A DNA stretch of 64,000 nucleotides from Streptomyces sp. A3M-1-3 (GTDB lineage Bacteria > Actinomycetota > Actinomycetes > Streptomycetales > Streptomycetaceae): NCBI RefSeq assembly GCF_024213665.1, contig NZ_JANAVP010000013.1:62001-126000 (forward strand), given 5' to 3'. Made by a program: the position numbers and the translations under genes. The notes beneath the pieces were generated by a model. It ran no database searches. It was not told where the DNA came from and saw only the letters and a program-made list of their open reading frames with translations. Shown one piece after another: positions 26,118-34,537 of this stretch (positions within the stretch are counted from its first letter, which is position 1; the number at the start of each line of letters is the position of its first letter).

Positions 26118-26905
26118 GCGACGACACCGCTCCTGCCGCGACCGGCGTACCCGGCCCCGGGGACCCGGCGCCGATCGTGCGCGCCGAGGGACTGACCAAG
26201 AGCCACCACGGCGAGGGCACACCAGTCGAAGCCGTACGTGCCGTGGATCTCACCGTCCAGCCCGGTGAGTTCGTCGCCGTCACCGGCCCCTCCGGAGCCG
26301 GCAAGTCCACGCTGCTGCACCTCATCGGCGGACTCCAGCGGCCCGACAGCGGCCGCCTCTGGCTCGACGGCCAACGGGTGGACACCTTTTCCGAGGCACG
26401 CTGGGCGGTGCTGCGCCGCCGGAGCATCGGCATCGTGTTCCAGTTCTTCAATCTCGTCTCCGACCTCACCGTCGCCGACAACGTCGAACTGCCCGCACTG
26501 CTCGCGGGCGCCTCGCCCAAGGCCGCCCGGGACAGCCGAGGTGACCTGCTCGCCGAGCTCGGCCTCGAAGGCAGGGAACGGTCCATGCCCGGCGAACTCT
26601 CCGGCGGCGAACAGCAGCGCGTCGCGCTGGCCAGAGCCCTGGTGAACCACCCCGCGCTGCTGCTCGCCGACGAACCGGCCGGCAGCCTGGACAGCAAGGG
26701 AACCCGGGAGGTGCTGCGGCTCCTCTCCCGGTTCCACCAGCGCGGCCAGACGATCCTGCTGGTCACCCACGACGCCCGGATGGCCAGCGCGGCCGACCGG
26801 GTCATCAGCTTCTTCGACGGACGCACAGCCGACGACGCGGCGCTCGGCGGCGGGCACCGGAGCCCGGGCCGAGGAGTCTCCGGCGTACTCGAACTGAAGG
26901 AGTGA
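26114..26905 (+). CDS. ABC transporter ATPase (MacB/LolD type)
   Basis: This 263-residue ATPase has Walker A GPSGAGKS at 58-65, the signature LSGGEQQ at 162-168 and Walker B ALLLADEP at 181-188. The D-loop (GSLDS) and switch His (VTHDA) are intact. It partners the large FtsX-like permease whose start overlaps the ATPase stop. Type VII (MacB-like) systems move or extract lipids, peptides or drugs from the outer face of the membrane. The substrate here is unknown. Confidence 0.92.
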   Translation: MSDDTAPAATGVPGPGDPAPIVRAEGLTKSHHGEGTPVEAVRAVDLTVQPGEFVAVTGPSGAGKSTLLHLIGGLQRPDSGRLWLDGQRVDTFSEARWAVLRRRSIGIVFQFFNLVSDLTVADNVELPALLAGASPKAARDSRGDLLAELGLEGRERSMPGELSGGEQQRVALARALVNHPALLLADEPAGSLDSKGTREVLRLLSRFHQRGQTILLVTHDARMASAADRVISFFDGRTADDAALGGGHRSPGRGVSGVLELKE

Positions 26906-26907
26906 CC

Positions 26908-29268
26908 GTGCGGGCCACCCTGCGCTGGGCGCACGCCGATCTCCGGGCACACCGCGGCCAAGCCTTCTTCGTCGTGCTGGCCAGCGCCGGCATCATCGCC
27001 TCGCTGCTGCTCGCCGGGGCCCTGTTCAGCTACGCCGCCAACCCCTGGCAGCGGATCTTCACCCAGTCCCAGGGGGCCCATGTCTGGCTCCACACCCGGG
27101 TCGCCGCGGACGCCGGTGCCCTGTCGGGGCTGGACGGTGTCGTCGGTGTCTCCGGCCCGTACCGCACCGCCAGGACCACGCTGGAGTCGCGCGGCGCACG
27201 GGCGGGCGTGGCCCTGCGCGCGGCGGACACCCAGCCACCCGAGACCGGCCGGCCACTCGTCACCGCGGGCAGCTGGCTCGCCCCGCCGGCCGACGGCAGC
27301 GACACCGTCGTACTGGAGAGCTCGGTCGCGCGGGTGCTGTGGGCGGAGCCGGGCGACACCCTCACCGTCACGGGACCGGACGGCACCGCACACCCCGTCC
27401 GGGTGACCGGGGTCGCCGAGGCCGCCGAACCCCGCTACCGGCCCGGCGGTCAGCCGGGCATCGGCTGGGTGCTGCCGGCCACACTCGACCGCATTGCACC
27501 GGGGAGCACCGGGACCGGGTCCGGGGCAGGGACCGGGTCCGGGGCAGGGACCGGGCACAGCGTAGGACTGCGACTGGACGATCCGGGCGACACCGACTTC
27601 ACCGTCCAGCGCGCCGTCACCCTGCTCGGCGCCGACCGAGTCGCCCACGTCACCACATGGCAGCAGGCCCGCGCCGAGGCCGGGGGCGACGACCGGCTGC
27701 TCGGGCAGCTGTTCGCCGTGTTCGGGCTGGGCGCGCTGCTCGCCGCCGCGCTCGCCGCCTCCGGTGCCATCGGCGCCAGGATCCGGGGACAGCTGAGGGA
27801 CATCGCGATCCTCAAGGCGATCGGTTTCACGCCCGGCCAGGTGATACGCGCCTTCCTCCTCCAGCACCTCGCCTTCGCGCTGCTCGGGGTCACCCTGGGC
27901 ACGGCGGCGATCGCACTGCTGGGCGCCCGGATACCGGGCAGGATCGGGGAGGCCGCCGCCGTGTGGCAGGACCTGCCCGGATACACGGCGCTGATGCTCG
28001 GCGTCCCGAGCGGCGCGGTACTCGTGATCGCGGCCGCCACCGGACTCGCGGCCTGGCGGGCCGGCCGGGTCCCGCCCGTGCCGGCCGCCCGGGCGGCGCT
28101 CCCCTCGGTCGCGCCCATGACCGGCCTCGGGCGCCGGGCACTCGGGATGCGGGTGCCGCCGGCCCTCGTGCTCGGCTGGCGGGCGGCGTTCCCCCGCCGC
28201 CCGCGCACCCTGACCACCGTCGCCCGGCTCGCGCTTCCGCTGCTCATGATCACGGTCGCGCTGGTCGCCTGGTCCACCCTGGACCAGTTCCGCAGCAGCC
28301 CGGCGCGGATGGGACTGCCCGCAGCGTTGACCGTACGGGCCGAGCGGCCCGGCAGCCTCACCGGCCAGGAACTCGCCCGCGTACTGAGCGCGCCCCCGGA
28401 CGTCGAGGCGGTCCACCCCGGGGTGGAGGTCGCGGCCCTCGTGCCGGGACAGACCGGCACCATCACCCTGCGCGGGCTGGGCACAGCGCGCGACCCCTAT
28501 CCGTTCACCGTCGTCGAGGGCCGCCCCGCCGACGGCCCCGACGAAGCGGTCGCAGGCCAGGGGCTGCTCGATCTGCTGGACGTACGGGTCGGCGACTGGG
28601 TACGGATGACCGTCGAAGGGCGGCCGCAGATCCTGCACATCGTCGGACGCAGCATCGAACCGGAAGCCGGCGGCCGGGTGATCTCCACGACGGTCGACAC
28701 GCTCCGGGAACGGGACCCCGAGCTGCGGCCGGACGTCCGCCACCTCGTCCTGCGGCCGGGTTCCGATCCCCGGTCGGTGAGCGCCGAGCTGGCCGACGCG
28801 GCCGGGGGCGCCCTCGAGATCCGGGAGACCCACAACCCGGCCGACGAGCTGGAACCCGCGCGAGGGGTGATCGCGGCCCTGATCGCCGTACTCGCCCTGA
28901 TCGGGCTCACCGAACTCCTGACGCTGATCGGCACCGGCGTCCGCGACCGCGGCCGCGATCTGCTCGCGCTCAAGGCCATCGGACTGACACCCCGGCAGAT
29001 CAGCGCGGCCATCGTGGCGGCCGCCGGCTTCCCGGCCCTCGCGGCCGCCGTCCTCGGCACGGGACTCGGCGTACTCTCGGGCAGCTGGCTGGTGGACACG
29101 CAGGGCCGCTCCAGCGGCATGGGAGCCGGCATCGCCCACCTCCCGCCCGCGCCGCTGCTGGCCTCGGTCGTTGCGGGCGCCCTCCTGGGCGCGGTCGCGG
29201 CCGCCGCGCTGCCGGCCGCCCGGGCCGCCCGCCGCCGCCTGGCGGACTCCCTGAGCGAGACGCTCTGA
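26908..29268 (+). CDS. FtsX-like ABC transporter permease
   Basis: This is a 786-residue permease with two FtsX/MacB-type halves. A first helix (about 17-35) precedes a large extracytoplasmic domain and three helices from about 270. A middle region around 455-475 starts the second extracellular domain, and three C-terminal helices run from about 650-785. The GTG at 26908 has AAGGAG 5 nt upstream. A GTG at 26902 would overlap the ribosome site. An 18-bp tandem repeat in the first extracellular domain gives a Gly/Thr/Ser-rich linker. Confidence 0.9.
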   Translation: MRATLRWAHADLRAHRGQAFFVVLASAGIIASLLLAGALFSYAANPWQRIFTQSQGAHVWLHTRVAADAGALSGLDGVVGVSGPYRTARTTLESRGARAGVALRAADTQPPETGRPLVTAGSWLAPPADGSDTVVLESSVARVLWAEPGDTLTVTGPDGTAHPVRVTGVAEAAEPRYRPGGQPGIGWVLPATLDRIAPGSTGTGSGAGTGSGAGTGHSVGLRLDDPGDTDFTVQRAVTLLGADRVAHVTTWQQARAEAGGDDRLLGQLFAVFGLGALLAAALAASGAIGARIRGQLRDIAILKAIGFTPGQVIRAFLLQHLAFALLGVTLGTAAIALLGARIPGRIGEAAAVWQDLPGYTALMLGVPSGAVLVIAAATGLAAWRAGRVPPVPAARAALPSVAPMTGLGRRALGMRVPPALVLGWRAAFPRRPRTLTTVARLALPLLMITVALVAWSTLDQFRSSPARMGLPAALTVRAERPGSLTGQELARVLSAPPDVEAVHPGVEVAALVPGQTGTITLRGLGTARDPYPFTVVEGRPADGPDEAVAGQGLLDLLDVRVGDWVRMTVEGRPQILHIVGRSIEPEAGGRVISTTVDTLRERDPELRPDVRHLVLRPGSDPRSVSAELADAAGGALEIRETHNPADELEPARGVIAALIAVLALIGLTELLTLIGTGVRDRGRDLLALKAIGLTPRQISAAIVAAAGFPALAAAVLGTGLGVLSGSWLVDTQGRSSGMGAGIAHLPPAPLLASVVAGALLGAVAAAALPAARAARRRLADSLSETL
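27511..27555 (+). repeat. 18-bp tandem repeat inside the permease gene
   Basis: Two full copies plus half of a third of GGGACCGGGTCCGGGGCA occur in frame. They encode a flexible Gly/Thr/Ser/Ala stretch in the first extracytoplasmic domain. The repeat could expand or contract without shifting the frame. Confidence 0.8.
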
Positions 29269-29389
29269 CCGACCGTGGGCGGGGTCGATGCACGTCCCAG
29301 TAGGATCACCGGTACGGCATCGCGTGTCGGCCACTGGCAGGGTGAGGCCTGGAGGTGCCCGTGAGATTGCCGGACGGAGGCACTCCACC

Positions 29390-29779
29390 GTGTCAGTGCA
29401 GTTGAATCACACAATCATCCACGCCCGGGACAACCGGGAATCCGCCGAATTTCTGGCGCACATCCTCGGCCTCGAGACCGGGCCGGCATGGGGTCCGTTC
29501 ATCCCCGTCGCTCTGAGCAACGGCGTCACTCTGGACTTCGCCGCCATCCCGGCGGAGTCGATCACCTCGCAGCACTACGCGTTCCTGGTCACCGAGGAGG
29601 ATTTCGACGGAATCTTCGAGCGCATCCGGGCCGCCGGGATCACGTACTTCGCCGACCCGCACGGCAAGCGGCCCGGCGAGATCAACCACAACGACGGCGG
29701 GCGCGGCGTGTACTTCATGGATCCGGCCGGCCACGGCATGGAGGTCATCACCCGCCCCTACGGAAGCGGCGATCACTGA
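29390..29779 (+). CDS. VOC (glyoxalase/dioxygenase-fold) family protein
   Basis: This 129-residue protein is one vicinal-oxygen-chelate module pair. The first beta-alpha-beta-beta-beta unit begins LNHTIIHARDNRESAEFLAHI. The second is near HYAFLVTEEDFDGIFERI and ends YFMDPAGHGMEVITRPYG. Candidate metal ligands are His7, the His in SQHYAF and Glu in MEVIT. The GTG at 29390 has GGAGG 9 nt upstream. The substrate is not predictable. A strong hairpin follows. Confidence 0.85.
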   Translation: MSVQLNHTIIHARDNRESAEFLAHILGLETGPAWGPFIPVALSNGVTLDFAAIPAESITSQHYAFLVTEEDFDGIFERIRAAGITYFADPHGKRPGEINHNDGGRGVYFMDPAGHGMEVITRPYGSGDH

Positions 29780-29809
29780 CCCGCACGCGGCTCAGGTCTC
29801 AAGTGGAGG

Positions 29810-29840
29810 GCGGCCGGTGAGCAGTCGGCTCACCGGCCGC
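29810..29840. terminator. Bidirectional hairpin terminator
   Basis: GCGGCCGGTGAGC (29810-29822) and its exact complement (29828-29840) are separated by 5 nt. It lies between the convergent VOC gene and the DUF6213-like gene and overlaps the latter's stop codon. Confidence 0.75.
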
Positions 29841-30072
29841 TCTTGCCTTCGCCGCTCGTGTGGCCGATGCACTCGACATCGATCCGGTCGGCGAGCTTCG
29901 CCAGCTCAATGGTCAGCGCGGCCACGGTCTCCTCGTCGAGGTTCGACCCACCTGTACGCACCGCGCGCAGCCAGCCCGCGCCCAGGCTCCGCAGTACACC
30001 GCTGACATCCGAAGCCGCGGCGTGCAACACGCCCCGGTCGTCCGGAACCAGAGGGAGCGTCACTTCCTTCAT
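29830..30072 (-). CDS. Small DUF6213-like protein
   Basis: This 80-residue acidic protein begins MKEVTLPLVPDDRG and continues SDVSGVLRSLGAGWLRAV and ALTIELAKLADRIDVECIGH. That pattern matches my memory of the Streptomyces DUF6213 family. It has no signal or membrane segment, and its function is unknown. The ATG at 30072 has GGAGAGGGC upstream. It lies 24 bp from the stop of the arginase-family gene on the same strand, so they are probably co-transcribed. Confidence 0.6.
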   Translation of the reverse strand: MKEVTLPLVPDDRGVLHAAASDVSGVLRSLGAGWLRAVRTGGSNLDEETVAALTIELAKLADRIDVECIGHTSGEGKSGR

Positions 30073-30096
30073 CACTGGCCCTCTCCAGGGTCGGGT

Positions 30097-30990
30097 TCAG
30101 CGGTGGCTGGTCAATACTGACAGTCCCCGGCGCAGACACGCGGCGAGGCGGGCCGCGATCCGCCCGCCCGGGTCGAGCCGAGGGTTGAAGATCGTGACGT
30201 CGAGGCCGACGGCTCCGGAGTCGGCGAGCGCCACCTCGAGCACACGGTCCAGCTCGTCCCAGTCCAACCCGCCGGGGAGCCGGTAGTCGACCGCCGGCAT
30301 GATCGCGTCGTCCAGGACGTCGACATCGAGATGGACCCAGAACCCGGAGCTGCCCCCGGCGCCGATTCGGCCGACCGCCGTGCGCGCTGCCGCGGCGGCG
30401 CCCGCTTCGCGTACGGCGCCGAGGCCGACGGTGTGCAGCTGCGGCGGCAGCGGCTGCATACCGGCCGCCGCGGACTCTTCGGCGTCCCGGAAGCCGAAGG
30501 CGACGACATCCTCGTCCCGTACCAGCGGACCCCCGCCCTCGAGGTCGGCGAGCACCCGCGGGCCACGGCCCGTCGCCAGGGCCAGTTCCATCGAGGCCGC
30601 CTCGCCCGCCGGCTCGGCCGAGGGCTGGTAGAAGTCCGTGTGGCCGTCGAGGAAGAGCAGACCGTAGCGCCCGCGCCGCTTGAGCGCGAGCAGATTGCCG
30701 AGCAGGATGCTGCAGTCGCCCCCGAGGACGACAGGGAACTGGCCGCGGCTGAGGACTTCGCCGACGGCGTCGGCCAGGTCGCCCGAGTACCGCGCGATGC
30801 CAAGCGGGTTGAGCACGCCGGTGTCGTGGTCGCGCCGAGGATCGTACGGCGGTGCGTCGACGCGGCCCGCGCTCACCGCCTCGACACCGTCGAGCAGACC
30901 GGCTGCCAGCAGCGCCGACGGCAGGTCCTCGACGCCGGAGGGCCGCAGCCCCAGAATGGACGGCGCCTCAATGACCGCGAGCTGTCGCAC
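30097..30990 (-). CDS. Arginase/agmatinase family protein
   Basis: This 297-residue ureohydrolase-fold protein has the binuclear-manganese motifs GGDCSILLG, DGHTDF and HLDVDVLDD. The first motif has Cys where classical arginases have His (GGDHS), so one metal ligand differs. The enzyme may hydrolyse a guanidino compound other than arginine or agmatine. The GTG at 30990 is chosen because GGAGG lies 5 nt upstream. A longer frame to 31098 lacks a ribosome site. Confidence 0.83.
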   Translation of the reverse strand: MRQLAVIEAPSILGLRPSGVEDLPSALLAAGLLDGVEAVSAGRVDAPPYDPRRDHDTGVLNPLGIARYSGDLADAVGEVLSRGQFPVVLGGDCSILLGNLLALKRRGRYGLLFLDGHTDFYQPSAEPAGEAASMELALATGRGPRVLADLEGGGPLVRDEDVVAFGFRDAEESAAAGMQPLPPQLHTVGLGAVREAGAAAAARTAVGRIGAGGSSGFWVHLDVDVLDDAIMPAVDYRLPGGLDWDELDRVLEVALADSGAVGLDVTIFNPRLDPGGRIAARLAACLRRGLSVLTSHR

Positions 30991-31209
30991 CCCTGCCTCC
31001 TGCGTCCAGTGGGGCTGCGCCCGGCCGGCACCGGCCGGCCCGGCACGCTTGGACGACATGTACCACACGCCCGGCCTGCCTTCACTTAGAAGAGGCATAG
31101 TCCCGTTGCCGGGTCGTTAGCGTGCGACTTCTTGACTCACACCTGAGGGCACCGTTGACTTCCTGCACCTCGGCCGCAGGAATGCGGCCTTGTCAGGGAG
31201 GCTTGGAAA

Positions 31210-32307
31210 GTGAACTCACCAGTGCGCCGTGCCGCCATGGCTGCCGCAGCCGCCGCAACGGCTGTCTCGCTCGCCGCATGCGGCAGTGGCGAGCCGGACG
31301 ACAAGGGCGACGAGCCCAAGAAGGGCCCGCTGAACATCGGTCTGCTGCTGCCGGAAAAGGAGACCGCGCGCTACGAGAAGTTCGACCGGCCGCTCATCGA
31401 GGAGCGGATCAAGGAGCTGGCGCCGGGCGCCACCGTCACGTACCTCAATGCCGAGCAGGACGCGACGGAGCAGAAGCGCCAGGTCAACCTGCTGATCGCA
31501 GCTCAGGTGGATGCGATCATCCTGGGCGCTGTGGACACCTGGACCATCTCGAGTTCGGTGGAGAAAGCCGAGGACGAGGGCATTCCGGTGGTCGCGTTCG
31601 ACCGTCTGGCCGAGGGCCCGATCGACGGGTACGCCTCGTTCGACAACGAGGAGGTCGGCCGCGTCCAGGGCAAGGCCCTGCTCGAGGCTCTGGGCGGCAC
31701 GGCCAAGGACGGCAGGATCGTGATGATGAACGGCGCGATCACCGACCCCAACGCCCAACTGTTCAAGAAGGGCGCGCACTCCGTCCTCGACGGCAAGGTC
31801 GATATCGGCAAGGAGTACGACACCAGGGAATGGAAGCCGGAGAACGCCTACAACAACATGGAGGCGGCAGCCACGGCCATCGGCACGGACCGGATCATCG
31901 GCGTCTACTCCGCCAACGACGGCATGGCGGGCGGCGTCATCGACGCGCTGAAGGCGGTCGGCGTCTCGAAACTCCCGCCGGTCACCGGCCAGGACGCCGA
32001 ACTCGCCGCCGTGCAGCGGATCGTCGCGGGTGAGCAGTTCATGAGCGTGTACAAGCCGTACGCGCCGGAGGCCGCGGCCGCCGCGGAGATGGCCGTGGCG
32101 CTCGCGAACGGCGAGAAGCTCGACTCGATCGCCAAGTCCGAGGTGGACAGCCCGACGAAGGCGGGCATCCCGTCGGTGCTCGTCCCGGTCGTGTCGCTGA
32201 CCAAGGACAACATCGACGACACGGTCGTCAAGGACGGCGTATACACGGTCGCCGAGATCTGCACGCCGAAGTACCGGTCGGCCTGCGAGGCGCTCGGCCT
32301 GGAGTGA
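31210..32307 (+). CDS. XylF/ribose-type sugar-binding lipoprotein (orphan)
   Basis: This 365-residue periplasmic-binding-protein-like family 4 lipoprotein has lipobox cysteine Cys24 (VSLAACGSG). The body has features of xylose-binding XylF proteins (IGLLLPEKETARYEKFDRPL, DAIILGAVDTWTISSSVE, IIGVYSANDGMAGGVIDAL, VTGQDAELAAVQRIVAG). The GTG start has GGGAGG upstream. There is no permease or ATPase gene beside it, so it must use components encoded elsewhere or act as a sensor. The sugar is not certain. Confidence 0.87.
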   Translation: MNSPVRRAAMAAAAAATAVSLAACGSGEPDDKGDEPKKGPLNIGLLLPEKETARYEKFDRPLIEERIKELAPGATVTYLNAEQDATEQKRQVNLLIAAQVDAIILGAVDTWTISSSVEKAEDEGIPVVAFDRLAEGPIDGYASFDNEEVGRVQGKALLEALGGTAKDGRIVMMNGAITDPNAQLFKKGAHSVLDGKVDIGKEYDTREWKPENAYNNMEAAATAIGTDRIIGVYSANDGMAGGVIDALKAVGVSKLPPVTGQDAELAAVQRIVAGEQFMSVYKPYAPEAAAAAEMAVALANGEKLDSIAKSEVDSPTKAGIPSVLVPVVSLTKDNIDDTVVKDGVYTVAEICTPKYRSACEALGLE

Positions 32308-32312
32308 GCCCG

Positions 32313-32357
32313 CCGCGGAGCGGCAACCCGCCGGTGCGCCGGCGTGCTGCTCCGCGG
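32313..32357 (+). terminator. Possible hairpin after the XylF-like gene
   Basis: CCGCGGAGC (32313-32321) and GCTCCGCGG (32349-32357) can pair around a loop that contains a second GC-rich hairpin. It lies 6 bp past the stop. This is a likely but imperfect terminator. Confidence 0.4.
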
Positions 32358-32486
32358 GGCCGGCCCCGCCCCGTCACGGACGCGGCCCGCCGCTCGCCGC
32401 CACCGCATCGAGGCCCGTCGCCCAGGGTTCTCCACCTGGACCGCGACCCGGGGGCCGACCGGCGTGCTCTGGCCTAGGCTGGGAAG

Positions 32487-32515
32487 ACGGGGAGGGCCGG
32501 CACGGGGAGGGCCGG
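32487..32515. repeat. 14-bp direct repeat upstream of the SRPBCC gene
   Basis: ACGGGGAGGGCCGG occurs at 32487-32500 and 32502-32515, 36 bp before the gene start and just after a TAGGCT that could be a -10 element. It may be a regulatory or 5'-leader repeat. Confidence 0.4.
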
Positions 32516-32550
32516 GGCAATTGCTTCGCCGAGGGCTCGTGGAGGCGCAG

Positions 32551-33015
32551 ATGGCCGTACGACACCAGCTGATCAAGAGGCCTCCGGCCGTGGTGTGGTC
32601 GGTGCTCGAGGACGGCTCCCGCTATGCCGACTGGGTCGTCGGTACGTCGGATTCCCGACCGGTCGACGGCAACTGGCCCGAGGTGGGAGCGAAGATCGAA
32701 TACGACGTCCGGCTCGGGCCGTGGACGGTCAGCGGGCACACCGTCGTACGGCGTCACGAACCACCCGAGTGGCTCGAACTGGAGATTTGCAGCGGCCCGC
32801 TCGGCACCGCGCGGATCGCCATCGACATCCGGCCGTGGGGTCCGGACACGTTGGTCATCGTCGACGAGCACCCGCTGCAGGGCCCCGGCGGCCTGCTGCA
32901 CAACGCCGCCGTGGACGCCCTGCTCCAAGCACGGCACCGCAGCATGCTGGGCCGCCTCGCGGAAGTGGTCGAGAAGGCGCCGAGCCGCCACCGCGCGGAC
33001 ACGCCCGCGACATGA
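32551..33015 (+). CDS. SRPBCC (polyketide cyclase/START-fold) protein
   Basis: This 154-residue protein has a helix-grip fold: VRHQLIKRPPAVVWSVLEDG at the start, a beta-sheet middle (GAKIEYDVRLGPWTVSGHTV), and a long C-terminal helix (ALLQARHRSMLGRLAEVVEK). Such proteins bind hydrophobic ligands or act as cyclases. Its ATG has GGAGG 5 nt upstream. The stop overlaps an ATG that opens the truncated FAD oxidoreductase frame, so the two were once an operon. Confidence 0.83.
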   Translation: MAVRHQLIKRPPAVVWSVLEDGSRYADWVVGTSDSRPVDGNWPEVGAKIEYDVRLGPWTVSGHTVVRRHEPPEWLELEICSGPLGTARIAIDIRPWGPDTLVIVDEHPLQGPGGLLHNAAVDALLQARHRSMLGRLAEVVEKAPSRHRADTPAT

Positions 33016-33050
33016 GCGTGCGCCCGACGGGCCCGGAGGGGAGGCAGGCC

Positions 33051-33314
33051 ATGCCCGACGCAGTGGTGATCGGAGCGGAGCCCAACGGTCTCGTCGCCGC
33101 GAACGTCCTGGCCGATACCGGATGGAGCGTGGAGGTGCTGGAGGTGCTGGAGGTGCTGGAGGTGCTGGAGGCGCAGGACGAGCCCGGGGGAGCCCTGCGC
33201 AGCGATCGCTCATTCCGGCTGCCCGCGCGCTGGCGCGAACCGACAACCGCACGGCGGCGATTGCCGCATGCGTCGCCACGCTGTTCGGCAGCTGGTACGG
33301 CGCCCACATGCTGA
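33051..33314 (+). pseudogene. Truncated FAD oxidoreductase (phytoene desaturase-like) N-terminus
   Basis: The first about 45 residues show an FAD Rossmann start (MPDAVVIGAEPNGLVAANVL). The third glycine of GxGxxG is Glu here (GAEPNG), and an acidic strand end is interrupted by Val-Leu-Glu repeats before DEPGGALRS. After about residue 55 the frame becomes Arg/Pro-rich shadow sequence and stops, so about 450 residues are missing. GGGGAGGC precedes the ATG. This is a dead gene, though 33200-33440 contains nothing else recognisable. Confidence 0.6.
33135..33170 (+). repeat. 9-bp tandem repeat, four copies
   Basis: GTGCTGGAG is repeated four times in a row and encodes Val-Leu-Glu repeats exactly where the second strand of the FAD-binding fold should end. 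This looks like slippage in a decaying gene. Confidence 0.85.
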
Positions 33315-33440
33315 CCACGTGGTCTATGCCATCTGAACGGATGGACCACGCCCCCGTGGTGCCCGACGCCGTGGCGGCCGTCGGCCTCTCACCCCTGGAG
33401 GAGCATGGGAGGCAAACGGCCGCCGGGCGGTGCGGTGGTG

Positions 33441-33632
33441 TCACTCCGGGGGATAGATGTCCCCGCCGCCCATGCTGCTCTGCTGCTCGCTCTGCTCCTG
33501 GAGTCTCCTGGCCCTCTCCTGGAGCCGTTGGCGCTCCTCGGGGTCGGTCGTGCGCTCGGCGGCTTCGTTCATCTGCTGGGCCTTCTCGCGCATCTGCCGC
33601 GCTCGGCCTCGGGATTCATCTGCGACGCTCAT
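33441..33632 (-). CDS. DUF6381 small protein
   Basis: This 63-residue highly charged, helical protein begins MSVADESRGRARQMREKAQQ and continues AAERTTDPEERQRLQERARRLQEQ, then ends GGGDIYPPE. It matches the Streptomyces DUF6381 family as I remember it. It has no signal peptide, and its function is unknown. AAGGAG lies 6 nt upstream of the ATG at 33632, so longer frames are rejected. Confidence 0.75.
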   Translation of the reverse strand: MSVADESRGRARQMREKAQQMNEAAERTTDPEERQRLQERARRLQEQSEQQSSMGGGDIYPPE

Positions 33633-33796
33633 GATCACTCCTTGCTGTGGGGGAGGAGCGGCTTCATCAGCGAACCAGCGCCCCCACGGCTCCGCATCTC
33701 GAAGCGTCACGGTCCGCTACCGGTCACAGTCTGCGCATGGGCAGCAGAGGCAACTCCGAGGGCCACGTCCACCGTCTCAACCAACCTCCCACCGCT

Positions 33797-34537
33797 TCAG
33801 GCGGGGAGGCTGATCCAGCCGAGGGGAGGGGATGTGGGTTGTGGTGAGCCGCCTTCGGGCTCGACCGTGACGCCCACGCCCGTCGCCTCACCGACGGGAC
33901 CGTCGAGCAGACGCAGCTGCTGGCCCGCGGCGCCGCTCAACAGGCCGGCCGGGCGGAAGGTGCCGTCGTCGCTGAACCACAGTTCGTACACCTTGCCGGC
34001 CGGGAGCTGTGGCATGCCCGAGGCGATGAAGGCCGCAGCGTCCTGGCTGCGCGACAGGGCTACGGACACCGTGGCCCCATCCGCGAGTTTCTGGGTCAGG
34101 ACCTTCGTATCCGGCGCGGCCAGTACGTCCGCCACGGCCGCCTCCCGCTGTTCGGCCTGCTGCACCGCCGTCCTGGCGCTGTCGGCTTCCTGGTGCTGCC
34201 ATACAGCGACGCCGCCGAACGCCGCAGCGGCCGCCACGCACGCGGCCAGCACGACGCGGGGCATCCACCGGCGCGCCCGCCGAGGCCGCTCGCGCGTGAG
34301 GAGCGGGTGCTCCTGCCGGGTAGCGGCAACCCGTTCCAGCACCCGGTCCTTGAATTCCGCAGGCGGAGTTACCGCCATGGCCCGGCCGAGCCGCGCGGCC
34401 GCGGCCGACAGCTCGGCCACCTCCTGTGCGCACGCATCGCAGGTGGCCAGGTGCTTCTCGAACTCCCTGCGTTCGTTCTCCGGGAGCGCGTGCAGCGCGT
34501 AGGCGCCAGTGGCGGTGTGCAGGTCGGCGCCGCTCAT
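33797..34537 (-). CDS. rskA: Anti-sigma factor, RskA type
   Basis: This 246-residue membrane protein binds and inhibits the SigK-type sigma factor. The zinc-binding anti-sigma domain is N-terminal, with His29, Cys33 and Cys36 (KHLATCDAC). A single transmembrane helix lies at about 92-113. The extracytoplasmic RskA domain follows (ALSRSQDAAAFIASGMPQLP, YELWFSDDGTFRPAGLL). Its ATG overlaps the sigma-factor stop (ATGA). Release is expected through regulated proteolysis. In mycobacteria the signal involves redox state. Confidence 0.9.
   Translation of the reverse strand: MSGADLHTATGAYALHALPENERREFEKHLATCDACAQEVAELSAAAARLGRAMAVTPPAEFKDRVLERVAATRQEHPLLTRERPRRARRWMPRVVLAACVAAAAAFGGVAVWQHQEADSARTAVQQAEQREAAVADVLAAPDTKVLTQKLADGATVSVALSRSQDAAAFIASGMPQLPAGKVYELWFSDDGTFRPAGLLSGAAGQQLRLLDGPVGEATGVGVTVEPEGGSPQPTSPPLGWISLPA

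Noticed and set aside
25951..29388. Open frame of about 1145 codons on the minus strand opposite the PadR and ABC transporter genes
   Set aside because: The plus-strand frames show clear PadR, ABC ATPase and FtsX domains. The antisense product is Arg/Gly/Pro-rich without domains.
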